64,000 nt of DNA from Pyrinomonadaceae bacterium (GTDB lineage: Bacteria > Acidobacteriota > Blastocatellia > Pyrinomonadales > Pyrinomonadaceae), in the NCBI GenBank assembly GCA_028284415.1, contig JANQRU010000001.1, forward strand, positions 496,001 to 560,000. Reading direction: 5' to 3'. Both the position numbers and the translations under genes were made by a program. Of the stretch, positions 17,917 through 28,024 are shown one piece after another (within the stretch, counting starts at the first letter, position 1; the number at the start of each line of letters is the position of its first letter). The notes under the pieces are model-generated. The model saw only the letters and a program-made list of their open reading frames with translations. It ran no database searches and was not told the DNA's origin.

Positions 17917-18423
17917 TTATTCAATAATAACTAATACATCTCCTGCATTTACGGTATCTCCTTCATTAAACTTGATTTCTTTTATTACCCCGTCTTTAGG
18001 AGATTTCATTTCATTTTGCATCTTCATTGCTTCAACGATTATTACACCTTGGTTGCTATTGACTTCTTCTCCAATCTCAACAATAACTTTCACTACTTTC
18101 CCTGGCATTGCTGTTTTGATTTCCGCAATACCATCAGCACTTCCAGCAGTTGAGCCTGCTCCGCGAAGTCTTTTAGGGTCAATAATTTGAATATCAAAAG
18201 CATCATTTTTTACTGAAACTTTTTTTGCTTCTGACTGATCAGAATCAGGTGATACAAAAACTTCAAAAATTTGATTTTGATATTTTAATAAATAAACATT
18301 TGGCTCTGGCTCGGATGATTCGAGTTGATATTTTCTGCCATCTATTTCAGCAAATATCTTGCCTTCTTCATTTATAATAGAAAGCTCTAATTCTTCATTT
18401 TCTATTTGGGCTATAAGTTTCAT
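17917..18423 (-). CDS. Biotin/lipoyl attachment (biotin carboxyl carrier-like) protein
   Basis: A carrier protein of about 168 residues whose last 70 form a biotinyl domain with the EAMKMQNEM motif. The Lys in AMKM (about residue 134) would be biotinylated. This resembles the biotin subunit of acyl-CoA or pyruvate-type carboxylases, but no carboxylase gene is adjacent. I prefer the ATG at 18423; an in-frame TTG at 18435 overlaps the bshC stop and would add four residues. It is coupled to bshC. Confidence 0.85.
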   Translation of the reverse strand: MKLIAQIENEELELSIINEEGKIFAEIDGRKYQLESSEPEPNVYLLKYQNQIFEVFVSPDSDQSEAKKVSVKNDAFDIQIIDPKRLRGAGSTAGSADGIAEIKTAMPGKVVKVIVEIGEEVNSNQGVIIVEAMKMQNEMKSPKDGVIKEIKFNEGDTVNAGDVLVIIE

Positions 18424-18431
18424 TTTATTGG

Positions 18432-20102
18432 TCAAAATATGATTAATTGATGTTCTTCTATATCAGCATTAGTTGCCTTATAAATCCAGTCTATAAAATT
18501 CTCTCCAAATAAGTTAATAAAATGCAAGACGTTTAATGTGCGTTCCTGTAAAGAATCATTTGGAAGTACAGTTCCAAACAAATCGTTAATTCGCCTATGA
18601 ATTACCTCATTTTTGTCTATCTCAGCTTTGTGGAACTTCTTTCTCAATGCAGCAATATGCCAAAGTATTTTTTTTCTTCTGTTGGCTGAATTGTCAGACA
18701 AGGTTGGAGCATCTTCAGCTAGTAGATTATCCAATTGATTTAATTGAGAATTGATAGTTTCCTCAGTTTCCGCAAAAACTTTAGATGTTTCGCTATTCAG
18801 ATATTGCTCAACAATTTCAGCTAGTATTTCTTCTTTTCCCTTAAACAAATCAGAAAAACTCAAATTATATTTATCCATTGATCTTCTGTGCTTTCCCTCA
18901 ATAATTGTAAAGCTTGATCTATGTCTGATTGGTGTGACAGGACGATCTAGAAGTTCATAAATTACCGAATTCTGTCCGAAATAGGCTATTTCAGCCCCGC
19001 CACCAAAATAAGTCAAAGTTGGGAAAATGTTATCCTGAACAATTGGACGCATTAAAGCATTCGGACTCAATTTTTGAGGAGAATCTGTCGCAATTTGTTT
19101 CAATTCATCAAATGTAAATTCATATTCTTTGTCAATTGACTTTATTTTAGAATTTTTAATATCTAATCTTAGAGGTTTTCTTTCTTTCTCATCATTAATA
19201 AAAAAGAATGGAAAAAAATCTTTCTCAACATGTACTTGAGAGTGATAATCCTTTTCAACCAGCTCTTCGTTTCTTATCAGTAGTTTTTCAGTGATTTGTT
19301 TTGAAGAATCTATTGCATTTATAACTATTTCAGTACTCAAACTCCGCAAATCTTTATTTAAGGGCGACACAAATATTAAACCAAAATCGGCAAAAATTTT
19401 GGCTAGCAGTTTCCCAAATGCAGAGCTGTAACTTTCTTGTGCTTTATAAGAATGCCTTAAAAGGTTTTCTATACCTTTTGTGAAGTTAGTTTGTGTTAAA
19501 TCTCTCAATAATCGATGTAAAGATTCATTTATATTCGGTTCAATTTGTATAAATCCAACGGGTAAATTATCTACCTTACCTTCTGGTGAATTTTGAATTG
19601 TAAATTTTTTGTTGTCTTGATTTATGAGACTTGTTTCTTTTATTTCATCAAAATCATGATCCTCCGAAGCAATCCAGAAAATTGGAACAGCCTTAATACC
19701 TTTTTTACTCAAACTTTCGGCAAATTTAATTGCTGATAAAGCCTTGTAAACGGAATAAATTGGACCGGAAAATAATCCTGCTTGCTGACCGGTTAATATG
19801 GCAAAACAATCTTCGCTCTCTAATTTGCTTATACTTTCAAAAGTTTTTTCACCTGCTCGATAAAACTCGTTTTCTTTTTTCAAAATATTACATAATCTTT
19901 TTCGATCAATTTTGTAGTTGTTTTTTACTTCAAAACTAAAGTCTTTTAAGTTTTTGCTTTTATTAGGATAAAACTCTGTTAAAGCACCAGTATTATTTTG
20001 ATAATCAACAAACAACTTAGATTGCCCCGGTAAATCAGAAAAAGAAATCAATTTTTCTTTGAAAATATTTTCTTTAGAAAAAGAAGCAGGTTTAAGATTC
20101 AT
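18432..20102 (-). CDS. bshC: Bacillithiol biosynthesis cysteine-adding enzyme BshC
   Basis: BshC adds cysteine to GlcN-malate in the last step of bacillithiol synthesis. The recognisable features are FSDLPGQSKLFVDY near the N-terminus, AILTGQQAGLFSGPIYSVYKALSAIKFAE, VPIFWIASEDHDFDEI, the LRPIVQDNIFPTLTYFGGGAEIAYF-type segment and a long C-terminal coiled coil. From the ATG at 20102 it has 556 residues, normal for the family. A TTG at 20138 would add 12. bshA and bshB are not in the window. Confidence 0.93.
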   Translation of the reverse strand: MNLKPASFSKENIFKEKLISFSDLPGQSKLFVDYQNNTGALTEFYPNKSKNLKDFSFEVKNNYKIDRKRLCNILKKENEFYRAGEKTFESISKLESEDCFAILTGQQAGLFSGPIYSVYKALSAIKFAESLSKKGIKAVPIFWIASEDHDFDEIKETSLINQDNKKFTIQNSPEGKVDNLPVGFIQIEPNINESLHRLLRDLTQTNFTKGIENLLRHSYKAQESYSSAFGKLLAKIFADFGLIFVSPLNKDLRSLSTEIVINAIDSSKQITEKLLIRNEELVEKDYHSQVHVEKDFFPFFFINDEKERKPLRLDIKNSKIKSIDKEYEFTFDELKQIATDSPQKLSPNALMRPIVQDNIFPTLTYFGGGAEIAYFGQNSVIYELLDRPVTPIRHRSSFTIIEGKHRRSMDKYNLSFSDLFKGKEEILAEIVEQYLNSETSKVFAETEETINSQLNQLDNLLAEDAPTLSDNSANRRKKILWHIAALRKKFHKAEIDKNEVIHRRINDLFGTVLPNDSLQERTLNVLHFINLFGENFIDWIYKATNADIEEHQLIIF

Positions 20103-20146
20103 TTGGCTATTATAGAAGTGTTTTATTAATTCACACAAACAAAGAA

Positions 20147-20170
20147 AAGGTAACCCTGAAAGGCTACCTT
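20147..20170 (-). terminator. Terminator after the BNR-propeller gene
   Basis: AAGGTAACC (20147-20155) pairs with GGCTACCTT (20162-20170) with one mismatch and a 6-nt loop. On the minus strand it is followed by TTTTCTTTGTTTG. It separates the BNR gene from bshC. Confidence 0.7.
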
Positions 20171-20229
20171 AATTTATGAAAATAAATTATTACTCAAACT
20201 TTTTTGCAAATTAGCAAAAAAGATGAATT

Positions 20230-22386
20230 TTATTGATTAGAACTGCTTACTCTGCTTCGCGTAGCAGAAGTCTTAACAGTTTTAGCCTCATTATCAGATT
20301 TGGCTACTACAGTTCTTTTAATTTGATAAATCCCTGAAGAATGAGTACCAGCAAGCAATTCATTCTTGTTGATAGGATTAAATGTGATACTCCAAAATCT
20401 ATGGCTTGCTAAATTCGAATCTTTAGTATCAATTCTCTTCCAGCTCCAGCCTTCATCTTCTGAGAAAAATATACCACCATCGGATTCCAAAGCACTTGCA
20501 ACGTACATTTCCTTAGTGTTCTCAGGATTTATCAGAATGCTTGAGTAGTTTCCTAAAGGCAATCTTCCTCCTCTGCGAATCCAAGTCTTGCCAAGGTCTT
20601 TACTCATGTACAGCGTCTGAATAGTACCAACAAAAACATTTTCCGGCTTTTCAGGATTAGAAGTGATCGTGCTGATCGGCACTCTCTCAGGGATTGTAGG
20701 CATTTTAGACCAGGTTTCTCCACCGTCGTTTGACATCAAGACTCCGGAAGTCGCCGTTCCAACCCAAATAATCTGTGGCATTTTCGGTGAAACATGTACA
20801 GCAAAAACCTGCTGATTTACGCCTTCACCTAAGTTGATTTTTTCCCATCCTTTGGAAATATCATAACTTCTGTAAAGACCATCATTAGTTCCCGCTATGT
20901 AGCCATTCTTACCATCTTCCGTATGTATCAAAACATTAACTTTTTTTGTTAAAGCTTTTACAAAATCTTTTTTGGCAACTGTGTTAGCTGTAGGTTTTTT
21001 AACCCTATTCCGTCTGCTTCTACGTCGCTTGTACCTTCTTTTCTTGCGGACAGGTTTAGGTGCTTTCAACTGAGTCCAGCTAAGTCCACGATTGATTGAT
21101 TGGAAAATACCAAAATTGGTAGCTAAATAAATCTTGTTTGCATCTGCTCTATCTTGAACTATCGAATATGAGATTGTTCTGTCTGTATCTATCCCTCTTA
21201 CAGATGGTTTCCAGTTTTGACCAAAGTCATTACTGATAAACATATATCCGCCACCAGTCGCAGTATTGATCGTTGTTGCATACAAACGATTCGGTTGTTC
21301 AGTATCCGCAACTATATTATAAGTAAAACGACTGCTGAAGTTTCCGTTGTTTAGCCCAAAACTTTTACCACCGTTATTTGAAACCATCACGCCATAATTG
21401 TTTGTCCCGATAAATACTCTTTCAGGAGCATCAGGGTGAACAGCGATCGAGTTTATTTCGATTGTTTTAGATGAAGTTAAGCGCCAAGACCTGCCACCAT
21501 TTGAGGACATCCAAAATCCTTCGGTTGTGCCAGCATAAACTATTCCTGGTTTACTAGGGTGATGCAAAATCGCTCTTGTTCTACGCGATTGTGATGGAAT
21601 TCCTTGGACTTTCTTCCATGATTGTCCTTTATTTATAGATTGATAAATACCGCTACATGCAGAAGCAATTACATGATCAGGATTTCGTGGATTAATATCA
21701 ATTGCAAAAATATCAGAATCGTCAATCATTCCTCTTTTGGCTAATTTCCAGCTATTTCCACTATCTGAAGTTATATAAGGTCGCCACCAAGTACCAGCAT
21801 AGATAGTTCTTGTGTCTCGAGGATCAATAGCCAAAGAATTTAATTTTTTTGGTGCAGTCGCTGAATCAAATTGCTTCCAAGATTCACCAGAATCACGTGA
21901 TACCCATAAACCGTTTACAGTTCCAACAAGTATCATATCCGGGTCCTTAGACGACTGAACCATGGCGTGAACTGATTCTTTTTTTAATACCTTTGATTCC
22001 TTCCAAGTTTTTCCGCCATCAACTGACTTGAAGAAACCTCCAGGCTGTTTATGACGGTGTCCAGAAGCATAAAGTATGTTTGAATCTCTTGAATCTACAA
22101 TAAAATCATCAAGAATTAGTTGGGGCTTCTTGAAATTAACTAATAGATTCCAGCTGTTTCCAGCATTGTAAGATTCGTAAACTTGTCCATCAAGAGTTGT
22201 AATGAACAAATGATCTTTATTTCTAGGATCAACTTCTATAGAACGAACATCGCCACCAGTCGGTCCGATTGTTCGCCAATTTTTGAATACATTTTTCTCA
22301 CTTGCACTTATGGTAAAGCTTGCAAGACAAATGAGAACCAAACTACTCCATATTTGCCAAACTTTAAGATTTTTCATTGCTCTCAT
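20230..22386 (-). CDS. Secreted BNR/sialidase-like beta-propeller protein
   Basis: A 718-residue exported protein. A Sec signal peptide covers about residues 4-28 (hydrophobic core VWQIWSSLVLICLASFTIS). The mature part is made of repeated Asp-box/BNR units such as DGGKTW, DSGESWKQF, NKGQSWKKV, NGGRSWRL and NRGLSW, with DPRN and HPDAPERVFIGT type linkers. It is like VPS10/Ycf48-type propellers. A very basic linker (KKRRYKRRRSRRNRVKK) splits the repeats near residue 450. The function of such proteins in this group is unknown; extracellular binding or assembly is a guess. Confidence 0.85.
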   Translation of the reverse strand: MRAMKNLKVWQIWSSLVLICLASFTISASEKNVFKNWRTIGPTGGDVRSIEVDPRNKDHLFITTLDGQVYESYNAGNSWNLLVNFKKPQLILDDFIVDSRDSNILYASGHRHKQPGGFFKSVDGGKTWKESKVLKKESVHAMVQSSKDPDMILVGTVNGLWVSRDSGESWKQFDSATAPKKLNSLAIDPRDTRTIYAGTWWRPYITSDSGNSWKLAKRGMIDDSDIFAIDINPRNPDHVIASACSGIYQSINKGQSWKKVQGIPSQSRRTRAILHHPSKPGIVYAGTTEGFWMSSNGGRSWRLTSSKTIEINSIAVHPDAPERVFIGTNNYGVMVSNNGGKSFGLNNGNFSSRFTYNIVADTEQPNRLYATTINTATGGGYMFISNDFGQNWKPSVRGIDTDRTISYSIVQDRADANKIYLATNFGIFQSINRGLSWTQLKAPKPVRKKRRYKRRRSRRNRVKKPTANTVAKKDFVKALTKKVNVLIHTEDGKNGYIAGTNDGLYRSYDISKGWEKINLGEGVNQQVFAVHVSPKMPQIIWVGTATSGVLMSNDGGETWSKMPTIPERVPISTITSNPEKPENVFVGTIQTLYMSKDLGKTWIRRGGRLPLGNYSSILINPENTKEMYVASALESDGGIFFSEDEGWSWKRIDTKDSNLASHRFWSITFNPINKNELLAGTHSSGIYQIKRTVVAKSDNEAKTVKTSATRSRVSSSNQ

Positions 22387-22688
22387 GTTATTTATATACC
22401 AGTTGATTTAATACGTGAAATGCGTGTATTGGGGATTGTTAGGAAAGGACATAAGACAACAACCTTGTATAAGATGTTATACCAAGAAAAGTTGTTGTCT
22501 AAAAAATTTAACTCACAAAAGATGTTAAATTTGCGTGGTTTTAGTTAAAACTCTTCGCTTTAACTAAATGACATATTAAACCTACCCATCATAAAAAGTA
22601 AAGTTTAAAGAAAGAAAAAGGGTAATGTTTACTAGACATTACCCTTTTAGATATGTCAGGACTTTCAAAAAAATTCCTGAGTTATAGT
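22387..22688. other. Intergenic region with two inverted repeats and a terminator
   Basis: No gene is supported here. The stretch holds an inverted repeat AGACAACAAC (22454-22463) / GTTGTTGTCT (22491-22500) and a second one, TTTAGTTAAA (22540-22549) / TTTAACTAAA (22559-22568). The terminator of the barrel gene follows at 22616-22648. Neither of the first two is followed by a T run on either strand. They may form leader structures or operators for the BNR gene. Confidence 0.6.
22616..22648 (-). terminator. Terminator after the outer-membrane barrel gene
   Basis: AAAAGGGTAATGT (22616-22628) pairs perfectly with ACATTACCCTTTT (22636-22648) around a 7-nt loop. Minus-strand continuation is CTTTCTTTAAAC. 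It lies 41 bp after the stop of the barrel gene. Confidence 0.88.
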
Positions 22689-25139
22689 TTATTCATTAAC
22701 AGTACTTGGGTCAGCACCAGCAGGCACTTTCCAAAGTTTTGTTCTGATTTGCGACTCTACTCCACCGCTCACAAATACAATGCGGTCAGCTGGGAAGCCA
22801 CGCAATCTAATGTGATTTCTGATGAGCCTTACACGTCTATTAACTTGACGTGCTGAACCATAGTTAACGATATAACCTGTTGCACTTGGATCATTCTGTA
22901 ATTCTACAAAGAAAGCATCAAGTCTTTGTCTAACATCGTTGTTTTGGATGTTACCAAACTCATCAACCAATGTAGGCTGTGGGTTACGTCCAACAATACC
23001 TGCTTCACTATAAGTTGGTGGGCAAGTATCACAGAGACCTCCTACCTTAGCTGTAGCATTGATTGTAGTGTCAGACAAACCAGATGTGCTAACTGTAATT
23101 GTTGGTGTTCCTTGTCCGCTGATAATACTACCTTTATCAACTGACCACTCATAAGTTACGTTGCTTTGTGAACCACCTGATACATTAGCAGTAAAGGTCA
23201 TATTGTCGCCAGGATTTACAGCTGAAGGTGGTGCAGTAATTGAAACTTGTGGACACTCACATGGTGGTGGTGGTGGATCTTCACAATCACATTTTTCGAC
23301 TGTTACTGTTTCGGTTTTTGTTTCGCTACAAACACCGCAACCATCATCAACACCAACTGTAACGGTGTATGTTCCTGGTTGAACACCACTTAAGTCCCAG
23401 CTAACGTTTGCACCTTGACCAACTATGCGTCCACCTGAAACTGTGTAGTTATAGGTAAGAACATCATTTTCTTGGTCAGTCGCACCTGTTCTGATGCTAA
23501 CAGTTTGATTGTCACTACAGGTTTCGCCTTCTTTAGGCTGCTGATTGCCAGTACAAGGTAACTTAACAGTTTTTGTACTTAGATTAACTGAATTAATTAC
23601 AGCAGGAACATTCAAAATTTCATCCTGACGATTATTACGTCTTCCAATCCAACCTTGAACAATAAATCCATGTGGATCAGTTGATGTTCTAAATCCAGGA
23701 GGAACTCCTGTAAATGTGTTGTTAACAGGAAGTATTGCCACACCGCCATCACTGACTACGCTAATGTTCCCATTAAATTCAGCATCTTCAAGGCTGCTTC
23801 TGTCTTGTTGATTGGCGTGGTAGCGATAGGCTAGACCAACTCCCATCCATCTTTTCGGGAAGATGCGAACACCAGCTAAGCCGTCAACCGGATTGTTTTC
23901 AAATGCATTTGGAGTTCTACCACCTACGTATTGAAGTGTACGAACCTCAAAAATTGGCTGGAAGTATTTGTTAACTGGGAAGTCAACACCAATAGCAGCA
24001 ATCAATTCATCACCCCGATCTAATAATGTTGCTGTACCACCTGGGAACTGTCCTTCAACATCACTATTGTAAATGTAGCCAATGTTAGCTGAAACATTGA
24101 GCCATTTTCTTAGACGGGCATCTGCAAAACCGATGAGTCCAATATCACCATTGTTTCCACCTGGGCTTGCTCCACGTTGAAGTTGATTAAATCCATTTGG
24201 ATCATCTGCATTGTCTGCATAAAAGCGGTAAAAAGGAATAATACCCGCTCCGATTGGATTATTAGGTCCTGTAAATCTCCATTTTGCACCAACTGTAAAT
24301 GTGCTAAATGCTGATTCGCCATAACCGCGCCCGATAAATGGAGCATCAGGTAAGTAACTAGGAGCTAGAGCAAATACTGCGGGTGCTTCGATTGGTTGAC
24401 CATTTCCAAAAAATGCATTGTTGTTAGCTGGAATTGTGACCGTCTGTAAAACAACGCCTGGAAGAATTCCACCATAGATTGAACCCACACCGGGGAAGTT
24501 GTTAGCTACACCACCGCCAGCCGGATTTCCAAGATTTAACCCTCCAAAATTCGTTCCGAATAAGTTGTTGAATACTGCGTTGCAAATTGCAACATCGGGA
24601 GCGAAAACAAAACCGGGACAATTAAACCCGAAGTTACCAGCAGATCCACCAGCAAACGGGAATGCTACAAAAGGTTGATTGCCTGTCGGTCTAAATGTTG
24701 AAAAATTAGAAATGGCTCCTGTACCTGGTCCTAATACCATTGCCGGATTACCATTAGCAATGTTGGGCAAATAAAAACCTGAGAGATTACGTGGCGAGTT
24801 AACTTTAACAGCTCGGTAAGCATCTGTATTGAAGAAAAGTTCCAAATGGTCACTTAAACCAACTTGGAAACTAATAGGTACTTCAACAAAATCTGCATTA
24901 CCGGGATCACGGTCAAAGTTGCTGTATGCCACACTAAATGTGAACTCCCCTTTCCTAAGGGTTTGTCCATCATATACTGTGAAAAGACCGGTCGGACCTC
25001 CCACTGGTCCCCCTGTTCCTACAGTGGGAGCTAAGTTTCTAGGATCTTTCTCCGACCTTAAAGTTTGAGCTGACACTGTAAATATAAGTGCCATTATAGT
25101 AAGCGAAATTATAAACGCTTTTTTCGCGAGTTTCATCAC
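22689..25139 (-). CDS. Outer-membrane beta-barrel protein with PKD-like repeats and OmpA-like end
   Basis: An 816-residue exported protein with a signal peptide (about 1-24, ending VSAQ). The first 500 residues are rich in Gly, Asn and aromatics with alternating strands, as in a porin-like barrel. Two PKD/Ig-like modules follow (about 520-720), separated by a proline/cysteine spacer, CDCEDPPPPPCECPQ. The last 90 residues (RLDAFFVELQNDPSATGYIVNYG...RLIRNHIRLRGFPADRIVFVSGG) resemble an OmpA-type domain that could bind peptidoglycan. ATTCCTCC-type ribosome binding bases precede the ATG. No known homologue is recognised. Confidence 0.8.
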   Translation of the reverse strand: MMKLAKKAFIISLTIMALIFTVSAQTLRSEKDPRNLAPTVGTGGPVGGPTGLFTVYDGQTLRKGEFTFSVAYSNFDRDPGNADFVEVPISFQVGLSDHLELFFNTDAYRAVKVNSPRNLSGFYLPNIANGNPAMVLGPGTGAISNFSTFRPTGNQPFVAFPFAGGSAGNFGFNCPGFVFAPDVAICNAVFNNLFGTNFGGLNLGNPAGGGVANNFPGVGSIYGGILPGVVLQTVTIPANNNAFFGNGQPIEAPAVFALAPSYLPDAPFIGRGYGESAFSTFTVGAKWRFTGPNNPIGAGIIPFYRFYADNADDPNGFNQLQRGASPGGNNGDIGLIGFADARLRKWLNVSANIGYIYNSDVEGQFPGGTATLLDRGDELIAAIGVDFPVNKYFQPIFEVRTLQYVGGRTPNAFENNPVDGLAGVRIFPKRWMGVGLAYRYHANQQDRSSLEDAEFNGNISVVSDGGVAILPVNNTFTGVPPGFRTSTDPHGFIVQGWIGRRNNRQDEILNVPAVINSVNLSTKTVKLPCTGNQQPKEGETCSDNQTVSIRTGATDQENDVLTYNYTVSGGRIVGQGANVSWDLSGVQPGTYTVTVGVDDGCGVCSETKTETVTVEKCDCEDPPPPPCECPQVSITAPPSAVNPGDNMTFTANVSGGSQSNVTYEWSVDKGSIISGQGTPTITVSTSGLSDTTINATAKVGGLCDTCPPTYSEAGIVGRNPQPTLVDEFGNIQNNDVRQRLDAFFVELQNDPSATGYIVNYGSARQVNRRVRLIRNHIRLRGFPADRIVFVSGGVESQIRTKLWKVPAGADPSTVNE

Positions 25140-25543
25140 ATTCCTCCGCCGAAAATATTAAAATTAGTTTTTAAAATTCAAAAAAGTAGCTATACAAGAA
25201 AGAGATAATAACATAAGTCTTTTCAATAAGCTACAAAATTATTGCTATCTGAGAAACTTATTCAAATAAACTGCATTTTGAGTAAAGTATTCTAGAATTA
25301 ACCAAAGAAATTTGATTTTACAAATTTATAAGGGAGTCAAGCAGAAAAGTCAATAAACTCACAATAATACCTAATACTCCCTTGCAATAGACAATACTTT
25401 AGTTCAGCCATAAAATCAAGCATTCTTAATTGATTAACTCAAATAAATTCAAAAATTTAATGCGATTTTTTTTATTTGGAAATTAGTGACTTTATTTTAG
25501 TGTCTTTTATAGCTATTAAAGTATGGGAAATTGCTAATTATTC
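25140..25543. other. Intergenic region, no gene seen
   Basis: A very AT-rich 404-bp stretch between the barrel gene start and the larE stop (both minus). It must hold the barrel gene promoter and the larE transcript end. I see no ORF with a plausible start, no clear terminator hairpin and no repeat. Confidence 0.6.
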
Positions 25544-26377
25544 TTAAATAATTTCATTTAATGAACCTGATCGATACCCATCTATATCAAGAGTTACATA
25601 TTTAAATCCAAGTTGCTTAAATTTATTTGATAAATCTTCAAATAAATTTATGTCCAAAGCCTTTGTTAATTCATTTTTTGATATCTCTAGTCTAACCAGA
25701 TCCCCGTGATAGCGAACACGAAACTCCTTAAATCCTGCTTTGTTTAATATCTCTTCTCCCTTCTCTACCTTGCTAAGCCTTTTTATCGAAACAGGTATTC
25801 CATACTGTATTCTGGAAGCAAGACACGGGCTAGCAGGTTTATCCCATGTCATTAAGTCTTGTTTTTTGCTTAATTTTCTTATATCGCTCTTCGAGAAACC
25901 TAATTCACTCAATGGGCTTAAAACTTTTTTCTCCTTAGCAGCAAGACTCCCAGGTCGGTAATCATTGTCATCGTCTGCATTTGCACCATCTAAAATATAA
26001 GCTATGGATTGCTCTCTGGCTAGATCAGTAAGTTTTCCGTATAACTCGGTCTTACAGAAATAACAACGATTCACTGGATTAGATTTGTAATTTGGATCAT
26101 CCAGTTCATGTGTGTCTATAATCAAATGATTAAATTTATGCTTCTCAGCAATTTCTCTTGCAGTGTCTAACTGTTTTTTTGAAACACTTGGTGACTTGCC
26201 TGTCACACAAATAGCTTTATCTCCTAACTCTTGTGTGGCAACCAAAGCCAGATAACTGCTGTCAACTCCGCCTGAAAAAGCAACCAACACGCTTTTTAAC
26301 CGCCGCATCAAAGAACGCAGAGCATTTTCTTTGGCTAAAATATTCTTTTCTTGTGCTACTGCACTTGCTGAAATCAT
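25544..26377 (-). CDS. larE: LarE-type ATP-dependent sacrificial sulfur transferase
   Basis: PP-loop ATP pyrophosphatase of the LarE family, which transfers sulfur in making the nickel-pincer cofactor. It has 277 residues. The PP-loop SGGVDSS is at residues 35-41. DTHELDDPNY, NRCYFCKTELYG and SPCLASRIQYG (Cys185, the position of the sacrificial cysteine) are family hallmarks. larB, larC and lactate racemase are not adjacent, so the sulfur acceptor here is uncertain. Confidence 0.92.
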   Translation of the reverse strand: MISASAVAQEKNILAKENALRSLMRRLKSVLVAFSGGVDSSYLALVATQELGDKAICVTGKSPSVSKKQLDTAREIAEKHKFNHLIIDTHELDDPNYKSNPVNRCYFCKTELYGKLTDLAREQSIAYILDGANADDDNDYRPGSLAAKEKKVLSPLSELGFSKSDIRKLSKKQDLMTWDKPASPCLASRIQYGIPVSIKRLSKVEKGEEILNKAGFKEFRVRYHGDLVRLEISKNELTKALDINLFEDLSNKFKQLGFKYVTLDIDGYRSGSLNEII

Positions 26378-26565
26378 TTTATTTATTGCTATATATCTTA
26401 AGTTTATTTGGTTGTAATTTTATCTTAGCCATTATTCCTAAAGCAAACACTAAATAATTATGAACTTTAGAAATCTTTTAAGAAAATTTCATAGACCGAA
26501 TTTTGACTTACGTGTTAAAATTTTTCTAATCAATCACCGTCAAATTAAATCGTCTCTCAAAAAAG

Positions 26566-28008
26566 ATGCCAGATAAATTTTTACATCGACGAAAAATCAT
26601 ATTCTTGCTGGTAATTAGTTTACTGATTACTTTTGCTTCAGTTAATTCTTTTTCACAAGAAGATGAAGAAGAATTTACACAAGATGATTTCTCACAAGAC
26701 TCAAACAAAACTAATGACCCGGTTAAGTTATTTAATAAAGGACAAGCAGAACATGAAAAAGGAAATCTAAAAGAAGCAATAAAATACTATGAAAAAGCCT
26801 TAGAAGTTTATCCAGAATTTCCTGAGGCAGCTGTTCAACTTGGAAGTGCTTTTGAGAGTCTGGGTAAAATTACTAAAGCAGAGAGTTTTTATCGAAAAGC
26901 TTTACAGTACCGCCCCAACTGGACAATTGCCATGACAAGACTGGGTTCTCTATTAGTAAATGAAAATTCACTGATTGAGGCGGAAAAACTTTTAGATAAG
27001 ACACTTGAAATTGAAAATAATAATTTATTAGCACTCGAATCTTTAGTTAGTTTGCACATTTTAAAGAAATCCGATCAGAGTAAATTAAAGGCTTTATTTA
27101 TCAGCGTAGAAGCTATTACAAAAAATAAAAATGTCCCAGCTGGTATTTGGGCTTCAAAAAGTGCTTTAGAAAGAAGACTAGGAAAAAATGCTGAAGCTGA
27201 AAAAAGTTTGAATCAGGCTTTAACTCTTGACCCTAAGAATAAATTAGCTTTATTAGAAAAATTCGAGCTTTCACTTGATAAAAAAAATTACAACAAAGCG
27301 ATTTCTACTGCTGAGCAAATTTTAGTTTTGTATCCGAACCTAGAAAACCTGAAAATCTCTCTAGCTAAAACTTATGTTCTATCTGGCAAAAATGATGAAG
27401 CCCTTAAGGTTATTTCAAAAATAAGAAATCCAAATGCAGAAGTTATAAAGCTTAAAAATTCTTTAGAAACAGTTGGCAATAATAATATAGAAAGTCTGGA
27501 AAAGAGCCTTGAAGAAGACAAAAACAATGTAGCTGTTTTAGGCAGATTATGTTCGCTTTCGCGAGTTAAAAATCCACAAAAGGCTTTAATATACTGTAAA
27601 AGAGCTTCTGAACTTGAACCATCGAACATTGACTACGCAATTGGGTTTGGTGCGGCTCTAGTCCAACAAAGAAGATATGGAGATGCGGTTGGATTATTTA
27701 ACAAACTCATAAAATTCGCACCGGAAAATTACACAATCCACGCAAATTTAGCAACTGCTCTTTTTCAAATGGGCGATTTTCAAAATGCTAAAATTGAATA
27801 TGAATGGATAATAAAAAAACAACCTAAGTTAGCTGTTGCTTATTATTTTCTTGCAATTTCACATGATAGACTGGAAGAATATACAGACGCATTGGAAAAT
27901 TATGAAAAGTTTTTGAAGCTTGCTGATCTTGAGCAAAATAAACTTCAAATAGAAAAAGTTAATTTGAGATTACCGATATTAAAGAGGCAAATTAAAAGCG
28001 GTAAATGA
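26566..28008 (+). CDS. Exported TPR-repeat protein
   Basis: A 480-residue protein with a signal sequence (residues 9-31, hydrophobic core IIFLLVISLLITFASVNSF). An acidic, Gln-rich stretch is followed by about ten TPR-like helical repeats (e.g. NKGQAEHEKGNLKEAIKYYEKALEVYP, YRKALQYRPNWTIAMTRLGSL). It probably acts as a periplasmic protein-interaction scaffold. It starts a four-gene run with spacers of 16, 4 and 3 bp, so its partners are likely the two small exported proteins downstream. Confidence 0.85.
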   Translation: MPDKFLHRRKIIFLLVISLLITFASVNSFSQEDEEEFTQDDFSQDSNKTNDPVKLFNKGQAEHEKGNLKEAIKYYEKALEVYPEFPEAAVQLGSAFESLGKITKAESFYRKALQYRPNWTIAMTRLGSLLVNENSLIEAEKLLDKTLEIENNNLLALESLVSLHILKKSDQSKLKALFISVEAITKNKNVPAGIWASKSALERRLGKNAEAEKSLNQALTLDPKNKLALLEKFELSLDKKNYNKAISTAEQILVLYPNLENLKISLAKTYVLSGKNDEALKVISKIRNPNAEVIKLKNSLETVGNNNIESLEKSLEEDKNNVAVLGRLCSLSRVKNPQKALIYCKRASELEPSNIDYAIGFGAALVQQRRYGDAVGLFNKLIKFAPENYTIHANLATALFQMGDFQNAKIEYEWIIKKQPKLAVAYYFLAISHDRLEEYTDALENYEKFLKLADLEQNKLQIEKVNLRLPILKRQIKSGK

Positions 28009-28024
28009 AAAGAGGAAAATAAAA

